40,744 nt of DNA from Alteromonas profundi. GTDB lineage: Bacteria; Pseudomonadota; Gammaproteobacteria; Enterobacterales; Alteromonadaceae. The notes under the pieces are model-generated. The model was given only the letters and a program-made list of their open reading frames with translations, had not been told where the DNA came from and did no database searches. The translations under genes and the position numbers were made by a program. Below are positions 16,596 through 25,546 of this stretch, one piece after another (position 1 is the stretch's first letter; each line of letters starts with the position of its first letter). The stretch is from positions 1 through 40,744 of the forward strand of contig NZ_JAAAWN010000032.1 in assembly GCF_010500865.1 (NCBI RefSeq). The letters run 5' to 3'.

Positions 16596-18029
16596 TTAGT
16601 TTTGTGGAGTACGAATAACCATTAGTCGGGTTTCGGTCATATCTTCAATAGCATAGCGTATACCCTCGCGGCCTAGCCCCGAGTCTTTTACGCCGCCATA
16701 GGGCATATTATCCACCCGCCAACTAGGTACATCACCAATTACCACACCGCCCACATCAAGCACATCCCATGCTCTATTGGCTTTGTAGATATCTCGGGTA
16801 AAAATACCCGCTTGCAAACCATAGCGGCTGTTATTCACTTCATCCAGTGCTGCATCATAATCATCAAACGGGAGGAGGATAGACAAGGGGCCAAAGGCTT
16901 CCTCCGCACTGGCATCACAGTCTTTAGGTACATTTTCTAGTACGGTAGCATCGAGCATAGCACCTGTTCGCGTACCTCCGCATAATAAGGACGCCCCTGC
17001 TTCTTTCGCCGCAGTAATCCAACCCTCTAGGCGCTCGGCTTCAGATTCTGAAATCATTGGCCCAATAAAGGTATCCTCATAGGCAGGGTCGCCCGCCACT
17101 AGCCCTTTAACCCGTTCAACATAGCGCTGTTTAAAATCGTCATAAATAGCACGGTGAACAAGTATCCGCTGTACGCTAATACAGCTTTGTCCTGACTGAT
17201 AGTAAGCCCCCGTAATAATTCGGTCGATGGCATCGCTAATATCAGCATCTTCATCAACAATACAGGCCGCATTCCCACCAAGCTCTAAAACCACTGGCTT
17301 TTTGCCTGCCTTCGCTTTCAATGCCCAGCCCACATCTGGCGAGCCAGTAAAACTCAGTAGCTTTAAGCGCTCATCAGTAGTAAATAAGTCTGCGCCATCA
17401 CGACTGCACGGTAAAATAGAAAACGCGCCCTTAGGAAGCTGGGTTTCTGCTAGTACCTCACCGATAATAAGCGCGCCTATTGGCGTTCGTGAGGCCGGTT
17501 TTAGTATGAAGGTACAGCCTGCTGCAATGGCAGGTGCTACCTTGTGTGCAGCTAAATTCAAGGGGAAATTAAAAGGCGAAATAAACGAACATGGACCAAT
17601 AGGCACTTTCTTCGTCATCCCTTGGTATCCTTTCGCACGTGCGGAAATCTCTAGGTTTACCACTTCGCCATTTATTCTTACCGCTTCTTCAGCAGCAATT
17701 TTAAAGGTGTCGATTAATCTCGCTACCTCACCTTTCGCGTCTTTTATTGGTTTCCCGGCTTCTATACATAGCGCTTGTGCAAGTTCGTCTTCACGCTCTT
17801 GAAACCGTTTAATACAGTGCTCAAGAATTTCCTGGCGCTGGTAAGGGGCAAGTGCTGACATAGCAGGTTGGGCCTTTTCGGCCGCGGCAATCGCTTTATC
17901 AATCACCTCAGCGTCAGCTAACGCTACCTGTGTAGCTGGATCACCAGAGTACTTATTGGTGACAGTTAAATCAGTATTAGCATATACGGCTTCACTGGCT
18001 AAGTAATAGGGATAGCTTTCCTTCAACAT
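16596..18029 (-). CDS. NAD(P)-dependent aldehyde dehydrogenase
   Basis: A 477-residue aldehyde dehydrogenase that oxidises an aldehyde to the acid with NAD(P). Catalytic residues are present: N154 in PFNFP, K177 in LKPASRTP, E249 in LELGGNAAC and the nucleophile C283 in QSGQSCIS. The C-terminal region has MPYGGVKDSGLGREG. An in-frame upstream start at 18104 would overlap the synthase gene. ATG 18029, with AAGGAA ten bases before it and ten bases after the synthase stop, is clearly better. The substrate class is uncertain: succinate semialdehyde, lactaldehyde and glyceraldehyde-3-phosphate relatives share these motifs. Co-transcription with the acetolactate-synthase-like gene suggests linked steps. 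Confidence 0.92.
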   Translation of the reverse strand: MLKESYPYYLASEAVYANTDLTVTNKYSGDPATQVALADAEVIDKAIAAAEKAQPAMSALAPYQRQEILEHCIKRFQEREDELAQALCIEAGKPIKDAKGEVARLIDTFKIAAEEAVRINGEVVNLEISARAKGYQGMTKKVPIGPCSFISPFNFPLNLAAHKVAPAIAAGCTFILKPASRTPIGALIIGEVLAETQLPKGAFSILPCSRDGADLFTTDERLKLLSFTGSPDVGWALKAKAGKKPVVLELGGNAACIVDEDADISDAIDRIITGAYYQSGQSCISVQRILVHRAIYDDFKQRYVERVKGLVAGDPAYEDTFIGPMISESEAERLEGWITAAKEAGASLLCGGTRTGAMLDATVLENVPKDCDASAEEAFGPLSILLPFDDYDAALDEVNNSRYGLQAGIFTRDIYKANRAWDVLDVGGVVIGDVPSWRVDNMPYGGVKDSGLGREGIRYAIEDMTETRLMVIRTPQN

Positions 18030-18039
18030 ATAAGATTCC

Positions 18040-19680
18040 TTATAACTGGGCGCTAAGTTGGGCAATGGTTTGATTAAGGGTTTTATCGTTTTCGCTGTAA
18101 TCAACAGGGCAATCGACGATATGTACGCCTGGTGTGGATAAACACTTCTCGACTAAAGGTATAAGCCCATCCGCACTTTCAACGCGCCACCCTTGTGCGC
18201 CGTAACTTTGCGCGTATTTAACAAAGTCTGGATTTTGGTAATCGAGTCCAAACTCATCGAAATGCATATGCGCCTGCTTCCATTTAATCATACCGTAAGC
18301 ATCATCCCTTAGGATGATGACGACAAGGTCGAGATTCAAGCGCACTGCCGTCTCTATCTCTTGGCTATTCATCATAAAGCCACCATCGCCACAAACACTG
18401 AGAACAGGCACATCGGGGCGTACTAATTTTGCCCCTATAGCAGAAGGTAAACCTGCGCCCATTGAAGCAAGTGCATTATCTAATAATAGCGTGTTGGGAT
18501 GATAAGCCGGGTAATTACGGGCGAACCAGATTTTATAAACGCCATTATCCAAAGTTACTATGCCGTCTTCTGGCATAACCTTTCTGATATCGCGAACGAA
18601 GCGTTCAGGCATAATAGGAAAACGATTGTCGTTCTCCGCCTCGGCTCTGTGTTTTACGTAGGCATCATGAACGTCTTTATAAAAATCGAGTTTCCAGTCG
18701 TTCTGCGGCGTAATCCCCTCTTTTATCTGCCAGATGCTATTGGCTATATCCCCGATCACTTCCGCCTGGGGAAAGTACACCGGATCCACCGCGGCAGATT
18801 CAAAATTTACGTGAATTACTTTTTTGCCATTGTGGTGCATAAAAAACGGCGGCTTTTCGACTACATCATGTCCCACGTTAACAATAAGATCGGCCCGTTC
18901 TATCGCTCGGTGCACAAAATCATTATCTGACAAGGCGGTATTCCCGGCGAAACGGGGATCGCTTTCATTTAGTACCCCTTTCCCCATTTGGGTGGTGACA
19001 AAAGGAATACAGGTTTTATCAACGAACTCTCTAAGCATCTTAGCTGTGAGTTTTCGGTTGGCCCCCGCACCAATGAGAAGTAAAGGCGAGGTAGCTTGTT
19101 CAATCATTTCAATTGCAGTAGAAATGGCTTTATATTCGGCGATAGGCCGTCGGGAAATACTGGGTTGTAATAACGGCTGCGTGGTTTTTTCTGCTGCTAT
19201 GTCTTCTGGTAACTCGATGTGAACCGCTCCCGGGCGCTCCTCATGTGCTAATCGAAACGCTTCACGGACGATAGAAGGGATACGATCGCCGCTAACTACC
19301 TGGGACGTATATTTTGTTAAAGGGCGCATCATATCGACGATATCAATTACCTGGAAACGCCCCTGCTTACTCGTCTTGATAGGCTTTTGACCGGTAATCA
19401 TTAACATAGGCATAGCCCCTAATTGGGCGTAGGCGGCTGGGGTAACTAGGTTGGTAGCGCCTGGACCTAAGGTTGCTAGGCAAACTCCTACTTTACCGGT
19501 TAAGCGGCCATAAGTAGCAGCCATAAACCCCGCCCCCTGTTCATGGCGTGTAAGCACAAGCTTTATAGACGAAGCCCGTAGCGACTCAAGTAAATCGAGA
19601 TTTTCCTCCCCCGGTATGCCAAACACAAATTCGACGCCTTCAGCTTCCAATGCTTTAACGAAAAGATCAGATGCTTTCAT
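18040..19680 (-). CDS. Acetolactate synthase-like thiamine diphosphate enzyme
   Basis: A 546-residue thiamine-diphosphate enzyme resembling acetolactate synthase large subunits, which condense two pyruvates to acetolactate. E47 in TRHEQGAGFMA activates the cofactor, LATLGPGATNL and ITGQKP are family motifs, and GDGGFMMNSQE at 431-441 binds thiamine diphosphate and magnesium. No small regulatory subunit follows, as in catabolic AlsS-type enzymes, and no acetolactate decarboxylase is next to it. The downstream partner is an aldehyde dehydrogenase. The ATG has a strong AAGGAGTGGAGGGGA region upstream. Exact donor and acceptor substrates are open; other enzymes of this fold cannot be excluded. 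Confidence 0.88.
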   Translation of the reverse strand: MKASDLFVKALEAEGVEFVFGIPGEENLDLLESLRASSIKLVLTRHEQGAGFMAATYGRLTGKVGVCLATLGPGATNLVTPAAYAQLGAMPMLMITGQKPIKTSKQGRFQVIDIVDMMRPLTKYTSQVVSGDRIPSIVREAFRLAHEERPGAVHIELPEDIAAEKTTQPLLQPSISRRPIAEYKAISTAIEMIEQATSPLLLIGAGANRKLTAKMLREFVDKTCIPFVTTQMGKGVLNESDPRFAGNTALSDNDFVHRAIERADLIVNVGHDVVEKPPFFMHHNGKKVIHVNFESAAVDPVYFPQAEVIGDIANSIWQIKEGITPQNDWKLDFYKDVHDAYVKHRAEAENDNRFPIMPERFVRDIRKVMPEDGIVTLDNGVYKIWFARNYPAYHPNTLLLDNALASMGAGLPSAIGAKLVRPDVPVLSVCGDGGFMMNSQEIETAVRLNLDLVVIILRDDAYGMIKWKQAHMHFDEFGLDYQNPDFVKYAQSYGAQGWRVESADGLIPLVEKCLSTPGVHIVDCPVDYSENDKTLNQTIAQLSAQL

Positions 19681-19791
19681 TCCCCTCCACTCCTTATTCG
19701 CTGAGCGTAGAACGCTTTAGCGATGATTAGTGTGTATGTAGCCTTTGCTACGCACTGAGAGGCATTAACGATTACTATTTTTCAATAAAAG

Positions 19792-19813
19792 ACCACGAGC
19801 ACAAACCCGTGGT
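19792..19813 (-). terminator. Terminator after the hemH operon
   Basis: Read on the minus strand, ACCACG and CGTGGT form a 6-bp stem with a 10-base loop, followed by CTTTT. It lies about 55 bases past the DUF4112 stop codon. It is modest in strength. Confidence 0.5.
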
Positions 19814-19868
19814 TTCCTATGAGAAGTGAGGGTGTAACCAGGCCGAACACATTACCAATGCAAATAGG

Positions 19869-20294
19869 CTAATCGAGTTGGTTTTCCCATTGGGCAAGTT
19901 TTTCCTGAGTAGCTGCGTCCACGTTGGCTTTATTTTGACTTATCCACCAACGCTCCATCAAGCGTACGTTTTTAAGGTTTGCTTTATAAAACACATCCAC
20001 TAAGTCACCGATAAATGGAATGAAACCTAAACCGAAATCGATAGCGGAATTTTTCACCATTTCCGCAACCAGTGTTTTGGGCATGCCAAGAGACTTTCCG
20101 AGCCACACTATTCGCAGTGAAACCAGTAACATGACGGCATCACCTGCACCGGGGATTAAACCCACGAGAGAATCTAAACCAATTCGTATAGGCGTAAACG
20201 GAATTTTAACCGCGGTATCTAGTATGTTGGCTAATTTTTGGGCCTTTAACAATGCGTTAGGCGCTTTAACGTCCGTGTGCTTTTTCGCGGTCAT
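19869..20294 (-). CDS. DUF4112 membrane-associated protein
   Basis: A 141-residue protein with the DUF4112 signature LDSLVGLIPGAGDAVMLLVSL and a second echo, FGLGFIPFIGDLVDVFYKAN. These two hydrophobic stretches (about residues 42-65 and 85-105) likely form membrane hairpins. I chose ATG 20294, which has AGGAA upstream, over a TTG at 20321 inside the hemH end. It begins ten bases after the ferrochelatase stop, so it is co-transcribed with hemH. Its function is unknown. The position may mean a role near haem or the inner membrane, but that is only context. Confidence 0.82.
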   Translation of the reverse strand: MTAKKHTDVKAPNALLKAQKLANILDTAVKIPFTPIRIGLDSLVGLIPGAGDAVMLLVSLRIVWLGKSLGMPKTLVAEMVKNSAIDFGLGFIPFIGDLVDVFYKANLKNVRLMERWWISQNKANVDAATQEKLAQWENQLD

Positions 20295-20304
20295 AATGGT
20301 ATTC

Positions 20305-21384
20305 CTATTTTTCGGCCCCAAGGGCGCGGGCTAATCCGCCGCGCTGTGAATTGTCTGCACTCACCTGCCAGCCATGCAAATTCTCTTCAACAATATCAAA
20401 TAGCACGTCAATATGTTCATCATCGCTATTGAGCGCGGGTATGTATTCGTATCTTTCACCGCCGGCTTCAATAAAATATTCACGGTTCTCTTCGCCTATT
20501 TCTTCGATAGTTTCCAAACAGTCTGCAGAAAACCCGGGGCACATTACTTGTATTGATTTCACACCTTTGCTGGGCAGCGACTTCATGGTTTCATCTGTAT
20601 AGGGGGTTAACCACTCTTCGCGGCCAAAGCGCGACTGAAACGTGGTCATATACTCATCATGGGCCAAACCGAGCTTTTCTGCCAATAGACGTGACGTTTT
20701 ATGACATTCACAGTGATACGGATCACCATTTTTTAGATAGCGTTTAGGGATCCCATGATAAGAGAAAAGCAATTTGTCTGCTTTTCCGTGCTCCGCCCAG
20801 TGCTTTTTCACCTTATTTGCCAGCGCCGTTATATAGTTGTCCCTGTCATGATAGTTATTTACAAAGCGTAGTTCGGGCAACCAACGCCGTTGGGTAAAGT
20901 CGTTCGCAATCGCATCGAACGTTGAGCCTGTAGTAGACGCACAGTATTGCGGGTATAAGGGCAGTACAACGAGCTTTCTTACACCATTTGTCAACATACG
21001 TTCTAGGGCTGCACTTATCGAAGGATTGCCATAACGCATGGCGTAATCAACCACTACATCTTCACCGTATTTTTTCTTACAACGGGCTTCTAAGGCATGA
21101 GCTTGTGCCTTTGTTATCGCGAGTAAAGGCGAACCTTCTTCTGTCCACACCGTGGAGTAGGCTTGGGCCGACTTTTTCGGGCGAATGTTTAAAATAACCA
21201 AATTAAGAACAAACCACCATATCGCCTTTGGCACTTCTACTACCCTTGGGTCTGATAAAAACTCTTTTAGGTAAGGGCGTAGCGCGGCAGCGGTAGGGCT
21301 ATCAGGCGTGCCCAAATTTGTCACCAATACGCCAATCTTGTCTGGCTGAGAATGAGTAAAACCATTGTTGCTCTTGTATTTCAT
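20305..21384 (-). CDS. hemH: Ferrochelatase
   Basis: HemH inserts ferrous iron into protoporphyrin IX, the last step of protohaem synthesis, at the inner face of the membrane. The 359-residue protein has VLVTNLGTPDSP near the start, the catalytic LFSYHGIPKRY with H210, and CPGFSADCLETIEEI with E291, the classic metal-insertion pair. The C-terminal extension is about 30 residues, with no obvious Cys cluster for an iron-sulfur site. ATG 21384 has GGATTAA upstream. It leads into the DUF4112 gene. hemE, an earlier step of the same pathway, lies 14 kb away in this window. Confidence 0.96.
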   Translation of the reverse strand: MKYKSNNGFTHSQPDKIGVLVTNLGTPDSPTAAALRPYLKEFLSDPRVVEVPKAIWWFVLNLVILNIRPKKSAQAYSTVWTEEGSPLLAITKAQAHALEARCKKKYGEDVVVDYAMRYGNPSISAALERMLTNGVRKLVVLPLYPQYCASTTGSTFDAIANDFTQRRWLPELRFVNNYHDRDNYITALANKVKKHWAEHGKADKLLFSYHGIPKRYLKNGDPYHCECHKTSRLLAEKLGLAHDEYMTTFQSRFGREEWLTPYTDETMKSLPSKGVKSIQVMCPGFSADCLETIEEIGEENREYFIEAGGERYEYIPALNSDDEHIDVLFDIVEENLHGWQVSADNSQRGGLARALGAEK

Positions 21385-21501
21385 CGATTAATCCGCGTTA
21401 GGCACTAATATTTTTCATGTGCTAATTATACTGAATTTAAAGGAATTATGATCTAAGGAAAGAGAAATAAACGCCGATTGGATTAACAACAAAAAGCGAT
21501 T

Positions 21502-21528
21502 AAAAAAGGCAGTATTAAACTGCCCTTT
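21502..21528 (-). terminator. Terminator after the AbgT-family gene
   Basis: On the minus strand, GGCAGT-TTAAT-ACTGCC is followed by six T. It lies 17 bases past the transporter stop codon. It is a clean intrinsic terminator. Confidence 0.85.
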
Positions 21529-21544
21529 CGATTATAATTGTGAT

Positions 21545-23146
21545 TTATGGCTGATAGTAGGTTGCCGCACCTGGCCCAACTGGCATACCGAGTACAAACA
21601 CCCATATGTAGAAAAGAATAGTCCAGCCTACAATAAATACCATGGAATAAGGCAACATCATGGCAATGAGGGTCCCCATCCCCAAGTCTTTTTTATATTT
21701 TGCTGCCATGGCGAGGATCAAGCCGAAGTAACTCATCATAGGTGCAATAACGTTAGTCACCGAGTCGCCTATACGATACGCTGCCTGAATCACTTCTGGC
21801 GAATACCCTATTAGCATCAACATAGGTACAAATATAGGCGCGGTAACCGCCCACTGGGCCGACGCACTACCTAGAGAAAGATTCACGATACCGCACATTA
21901 TAATAAATAAGATAAACACGGAGGGACCATCAAGTCCCACTGCTTGCAGTAACGCCGCCCCTTTAACCGCTAGCACTGTTCCCAGGTTAGTCCACTTGAA
22001 GAAAGCAACAAACTGCGCGGCAAAAAAGACCAAGGTGATATACAACCCCATTGCGCCCATACTTTTAGACATTGCATTTATTACGTCACGATCGTTTTTC
22101 ATGCTGCCGGTTATACGCCCATAGACAAACCCAGGAACGGCAAAGGTAATGAATATAAAGGCAACAATGCCTTTTAAAAACGGAGAGCCTGACACTGCGC
22201 CTGTTTCAGGGTGGCGCAAAATCCCGTTTTCAGGGACCACGGTAAGAGCGAGTACAGCACACACGATTAAAAATGAAATACCTGCCCACGCCAGGCCTTT
22301 TTTCTCAAGCGAGGTTGGCGCATCCATGCTTTGTTTTCCAAGGTCGCTTGGCGCATCAGCTTCATCAAACTTACCAAGTCGCGGCTCTACAATTTTTTCG
22401 GTAACCAGTGCGCCCATTGTTGCTACCACAAATGTACTCACGAACATAAAGTACCAATTTACTTCTGGGCCAACCGAGTAGTCGGGGTCAATCATATGGG
22501 CGGCGGCTTCGGTAATGCCAGACAACAGTGGATCCACAGTACCCAATAGTAAATTGGCACTATAGCCGGCTGACACCCCTGCAAATGCAGCGGCTAGACC
22601 AGCCAATGGGTGTCGTCCTAATGAATGAAAAATCATTGCAGCGAGGGGAATCAATACCACATAGCCTAATTCGCTTGCTGTATTAGATATAATACCGGCG
22701 AACACTACCGCGAATGTTACTGCACGCTTAGACGCGTTCATAACAAGCCCACGCATAGCCGCCGACAATAACCCAGAATGCTCAGCCACCGATACACCCA
22801 ACAAGGCAACAAGTACGGTTCCAAGCGGCGCAAAGCCGGTAAAGTTTGTCACTAAACCAGTAACAATACGTTGCAGCCCTTCAGCGCTCATTAGTGAGAT
22901 GACTTCTATCATGCCATCCGCTTCGCGCCCTTTCGCGCCTTCCGGGCGAGGGTCAGCTACCGCGAGATCGAAGTAACCTAAAATACCACTGAGTATTACG
23001 ATAGACACAGATAGTAAGGCAAATAAGGTTACTGGGTGTGGAAGCAGATTTCCTAGCCACTCTACAGTAGCGAGAAATCGAGAGAATAACCCACTTTTTC
23101 CGCCGTGCTCCTCGGCAGAATGGGTATTAGAATTTTCCGGAATCAA
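21545..23146 (-). CDS. AbgT-family transporter, TTG start
   Basis: A 533-residue inner-membrane protein with about a dozen hydrophobic segments. It belongs to the AbgT family, whose members import p-aminobenzoyl-glutamate or export sulfonamide-type drugs (MtrF). Family features include the N-terminal VEWLGNLLPHPVTLFALLS and the re-entrant segment motifs ISNTASELGYVVLIPLAA and NLSLGSASAQWAVTAPIFVPML. The start is TTG 23146 with AGGGGA five bases upstream; no nearby ATG fits. It is a single gene with its own terminator. A hydrolase partner (AbgA/AbgB) is absent, so folate-breakdown salvage is not proven, although folate genes lie at the start of the window. Confidence 0.93.
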   Translation of the reverse strand: MIPENSNTHSAEEHGGKSGLFSRFLATVEWLGNLLPHPVTLFALLSVSIVILSGILGYFDLAVADPRPEGAKGREADGMIEVISLMSAEGLQRIVTGLVTNFTGFAPLGTVLVALLGVSVAEHSGLLSAAMRGLVMNASKRAVTFAVVFAGIISNTASELGYVVLIPLAAMIFHSLGRHPLAGLAAAFAGVSAGYSANLLLGTVDPLLSGITEAAAHMIDPDYSVGPEVNWYFMFVSTFVVATMGALVTEKIVEPRLGKFDEADAPSDLGKQSMDAPTSLEKKGLAWAGISFLIVCAVLALTVVPENGILRHPETGAVSGSPFLKGIVAFIFITFAVPGFVYGRITGSMKNDRDVINAMSKSMGAMGLYITLVFFAAQFVAFFKWTNLGTVLAVKGAALLQAVGLDGPSVFILFIIMCGIVNLSLGSASAQWAVTAPIFVPMLMLIGYSPEVIQAAYRIGDSVTNVIAPMMSYFGLILAMAAKYKKDLGMGTLIAMMLPYSMVFIVGWTILFYIWVFVLGMPVGPGAATYYQP

Positions 23147-23382
23147 AGCGTTCCCCTGTCGTTTTTATGCCACGCTTTTTGTGTATTAACGCCATCGCTT
23201 TCACATGACCAATACTAAAATAGGTGGTTTTTTATAATATTAATACCGCGGCTATCTTACCCGATTTTAGGTGCTAAGGGCAGGGGTCGCCTATTGGTCG
23301 GGACAGCCGCACAAACTAAAGTATTCAAAAACGCTGCAACCTAATGATGTTACGCACTTTTATAGCTTTATACTAAGCAAAA

Positions 23383-23409
23383 AAAACCAGCTACAAGGTA
23401 GCTGGTTTT
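23383..23409 (-). terminator. Strong terminator of the hfq-hflX-hflK-hflC operon
   Basis: On the minus strand, AAAACCAGCTAC pairs with GTAGCTGGTTTT around a 3-base loop, followed by further T residues. It is 29 bases past the hflC stop and closes the long housekeeping block. Confidence 0.92.
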
Positions 23410-23437
23410 ATCGTAACGCAGTGTTAGGTGACGCGCT

Positions 23438-24322
23438 TTATTTACCCTGAGAGGCGTTCATAAAGCGGAAGAAATCACTATCAGGAGCAATAACTAGCAC
23501 ATCATTTTTACTATCAAAGCTGGCTTTATAAGCATCCATACTACGTAAGAAGCTATAAAACTCGGGATTTTTAGAGTACACATCAGCATAGATTTGAGCG
23601 GCAAGAGCGTCACCTTCACCACGAAGTTGACGAGCGTTACGCTCAGCATCGGCCAACATAACCGTTACTTTCGCATCAATGTTGGCGCGAATAACTTCTG
23701 CTTGCTCCTGACCTTCAGAACGGTGTTCTCTGGCTACCGCTGCACGTTCAGCACGCATACGTTGGAAGATTGAATTACTTACCTCGGTAGGTAGGTTAAT
23801 TTGCTTCACTCGAACATCAACTATTTCAATGCCTAGTTCATCTGACGATGTCGATGCCTGCTCCATAGCTTGATTCATAAGTGCAGAACGCTCACCTGAA
23901 ACAATTTGGCCAATGGTACGGGTACCAAATTCTGAACGCAGTCCGTTGTTTACTTTCTGCTTCAATAAGGCTTCTGCTTGGAGTTTATTACCTCCCGTAG
24001 AAAGGTAGTAACGTGCAAAGTCATCGATGCGCCATTTAACGTAAGAATCAACAATTAGGTCTTTCTTCTCGCTCGTTACGAAACGGTCAGGGGTATCATC
24101 TAAGGTTTGTACCCTTGCATCTAAATGCTTAACCGAGTCGATAAAGGGGATTTTAAAATGAAGACCCGGTTCAAACACACGAGTTTCACCACTAGCATCG
24201 TCCCGCTGTACTTTACCAAATTGAATGACAATGGCGCGCTCGCCCTCTTTCACCACAAATAAAGCACCTGAGGCAAGAACGACAAGAACGACTAATACGG
24301 CAATAGCTAAATTCTTAACCAT
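23438..24322 (-). CDS. hflC: HflC, FtsH protease modulator subunit
   Basis: HflC is an inner-membrane SPFH/prohibitin-family protein that forms a large complex with HflK around the FtsH protease and modulates degradation of membrane proteins. The 294-residue protein has an N-terminal membrane helix (about 5-24), then the SPFH domain beginning VKEGERAIVIQFGKV, and a charged coiled region RAERAAVAREHRSEGQEQAEVIRA leading to the C-terminus. The ATG comes two bases after the hflK stop, with GGGAG upstream, indicating coupled translation. It is the last gene of the block, directly before a strong terminator. Confidence 0.96.
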   Translation of the reverse strand: MVKNLAIAVLVVLVVLASGALFVVKEGERAIVIQFGKVQRDDASGETRVFEPGLHFKIPFIDSVKHLDARVQTLDDTPDRFVTSEKKDLIVDSYVKWRIDDFARYYLSTGGNKLQAEALLKQKVNNGLRSEFGTRTIGQIVSGERSALMNQAMEQASTSSDELGIEIVDVRVKQINLPTEVSNSIFQRMRAERAAVAREHRSEGQEQAEVIRANIDAKVTVMLADAERNARQLRGEGDALAAQIYADVYSKNPEFYSFLRSMDAYKASFDSKNDVLVIAPDSDFFRFMNASQGK

Positions 24323-24324
24323 TA

Positions 24325-25476
24325 TTATCTCCCTTCTCTGTAACTTTCGCCGCGCAACCCTGAAGTTGACGAAGAGTTACGGCTACGTTGACCTTCATCA
24401 ACGACTGGCATCTGCAGGCCTTCTAACGTACTGCGAGACTGTGGTTTCGAACTGTTTTGTTGGCGTTCCATAATTTTATCTAAAGGTAGATACATCATGT
24501 TATTGCCGCCGTCGCTATCCACCAAAATTTTGCTGGTACTGCTTAACACTTGTTCCATCGTTTCTAGATAGATACGCTCACGGGTTACTTCAGGTGCGCG
24601 CTCGTATTGAGGCAGCAACTCTTCGAAACGGGCAACTTCACCTTGCGCTTCAAGGGTAACCTGCTCTTTATAAGCCTGCGCTTCTTCGTTCATACGATTA
24701 ACTTGACCACGGGCGCGAGGTTCAATTTCACGCGCATAGGCTTCGGCTTCACGAATAAAACGCTGTTCGTCTTCCTGTGCTGCGATAGCATCATCAAAGG
24801 CATCTTTAACTTGCTCAGGTGGTCTGGCATCACGGAAGTTCATATCAATAATAGCAACTCCCATGTTGTAGGGCTCAATAATACCCTGTAGCTCTTCCCA
24901 CACTCGCTGACGCGTAAGTTCACGGCCATCGGTTAACACATCGTCCATGGTAGAGTGGCCTACTACATAGCGAATTGCGCTATCGAGAGACTGGCTTAGA
25001 CTGGTTTCTGGGCTTTCTACAGCGAACGTCCAGCGATAAGGGTCAACCACTCGAAATTGCATTTCCATTTGCACATCTACCACGTTTTCGTCTTCTGTCA
25101 GCATAGAGCCTGACGATGACTGATCGCGAATAGATTGAACATCCACAGGGATTACAGTATCAATAAATGTAGGTGCCCAACGCAAACCTGGTTCTACTTG
25201 CTTGACATATTCACCAAACCTAAGCACAACGCCTCGCTCCGCTTCACGAATGGTATAAAAGCCACTGATAATCCAGATAACAACAATTAAGCCAATTAAA
25301 ATACCAGCGCCGATGCCGCCTAGGCTTTTGCCTGAGCCGCCATTACCACCACCAGATTTTCCGAACTTACCGAATAAGTTCTTAAATACATCATCTAAAT
25401 CCGGGGGACCTTGATCGCGTCCGCCGCGGTTTTTCCACGGGTCATTATTATTGCCACCCGGCTCATTCCAAGCCAT
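24325..25476 (-). CDS. hflK: HflK, FtsH protease modulator subunit
   Basis: HflK is the partner of HflC in the membrane complex that encloses FtsH. The 383-residue protein starts with the typical Gly/Asn/Asp-rich cytoplasmic tail (about 1-50, MAWNEPGGNNNDPWKN), then a single membrane helix (about 54-75), then the SPFH domain with REAERGVVLRFGEY. A long Glu/Arg-rich coiled coil follows, and the tail is polar and Ser-rich. GGAG lies seven bases before the ATG. It sits between hflX and hflC exactly as in E. coli. Confidence 0.96.
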   Translation of the reverse strand: MAWNEPGGNNNDPWKNRGGRDQGPPDLDDVFKNLFGKFGKSGGGNGGSGKSLGGIGAGILIGLIVVIWIISGFYTIREAERGVVLRFGEYVKQVEPGLRWAPTFIDTVIPVDVQSIRDQSSSGSMLTEDENVVDVQMEMQFRVVDPYRWTFAVESPETSLSQSLDSAIRYVVGHSTMDDVLTDGRELTRQRVWEELQGIIEPYNMGVAIIDMNFRDARPPEQVKDAFDDAIAAQEDEQRFIREAEAYAREIEPRARGQVNRMNEEAQAYKEQVTLEAQGEVARFEELLPQYERAPEVTRERIYLETMEQVLSSTSKILVDSDGGNNMMYLPLDKIMERQQNSSKPQSRSTLEGLQMPVVDEGQRSRNSSSTSGLRGESYREGR

Positions 25477-25546
25477 GCTGATACTCCATAGATTACTGTT
25501 TTATTTTTGAAATTCGCAAGCATAGTCGATGTGCTAATCACAACGA

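Noticed and set aside
17227..17802. 191-codon open frame opposite the aldehyde dehydrogenase
   Set aside because: It is antisense to a well-supported gene, has no ribosome binding site or recognisable domain, and fits a shadow frame.
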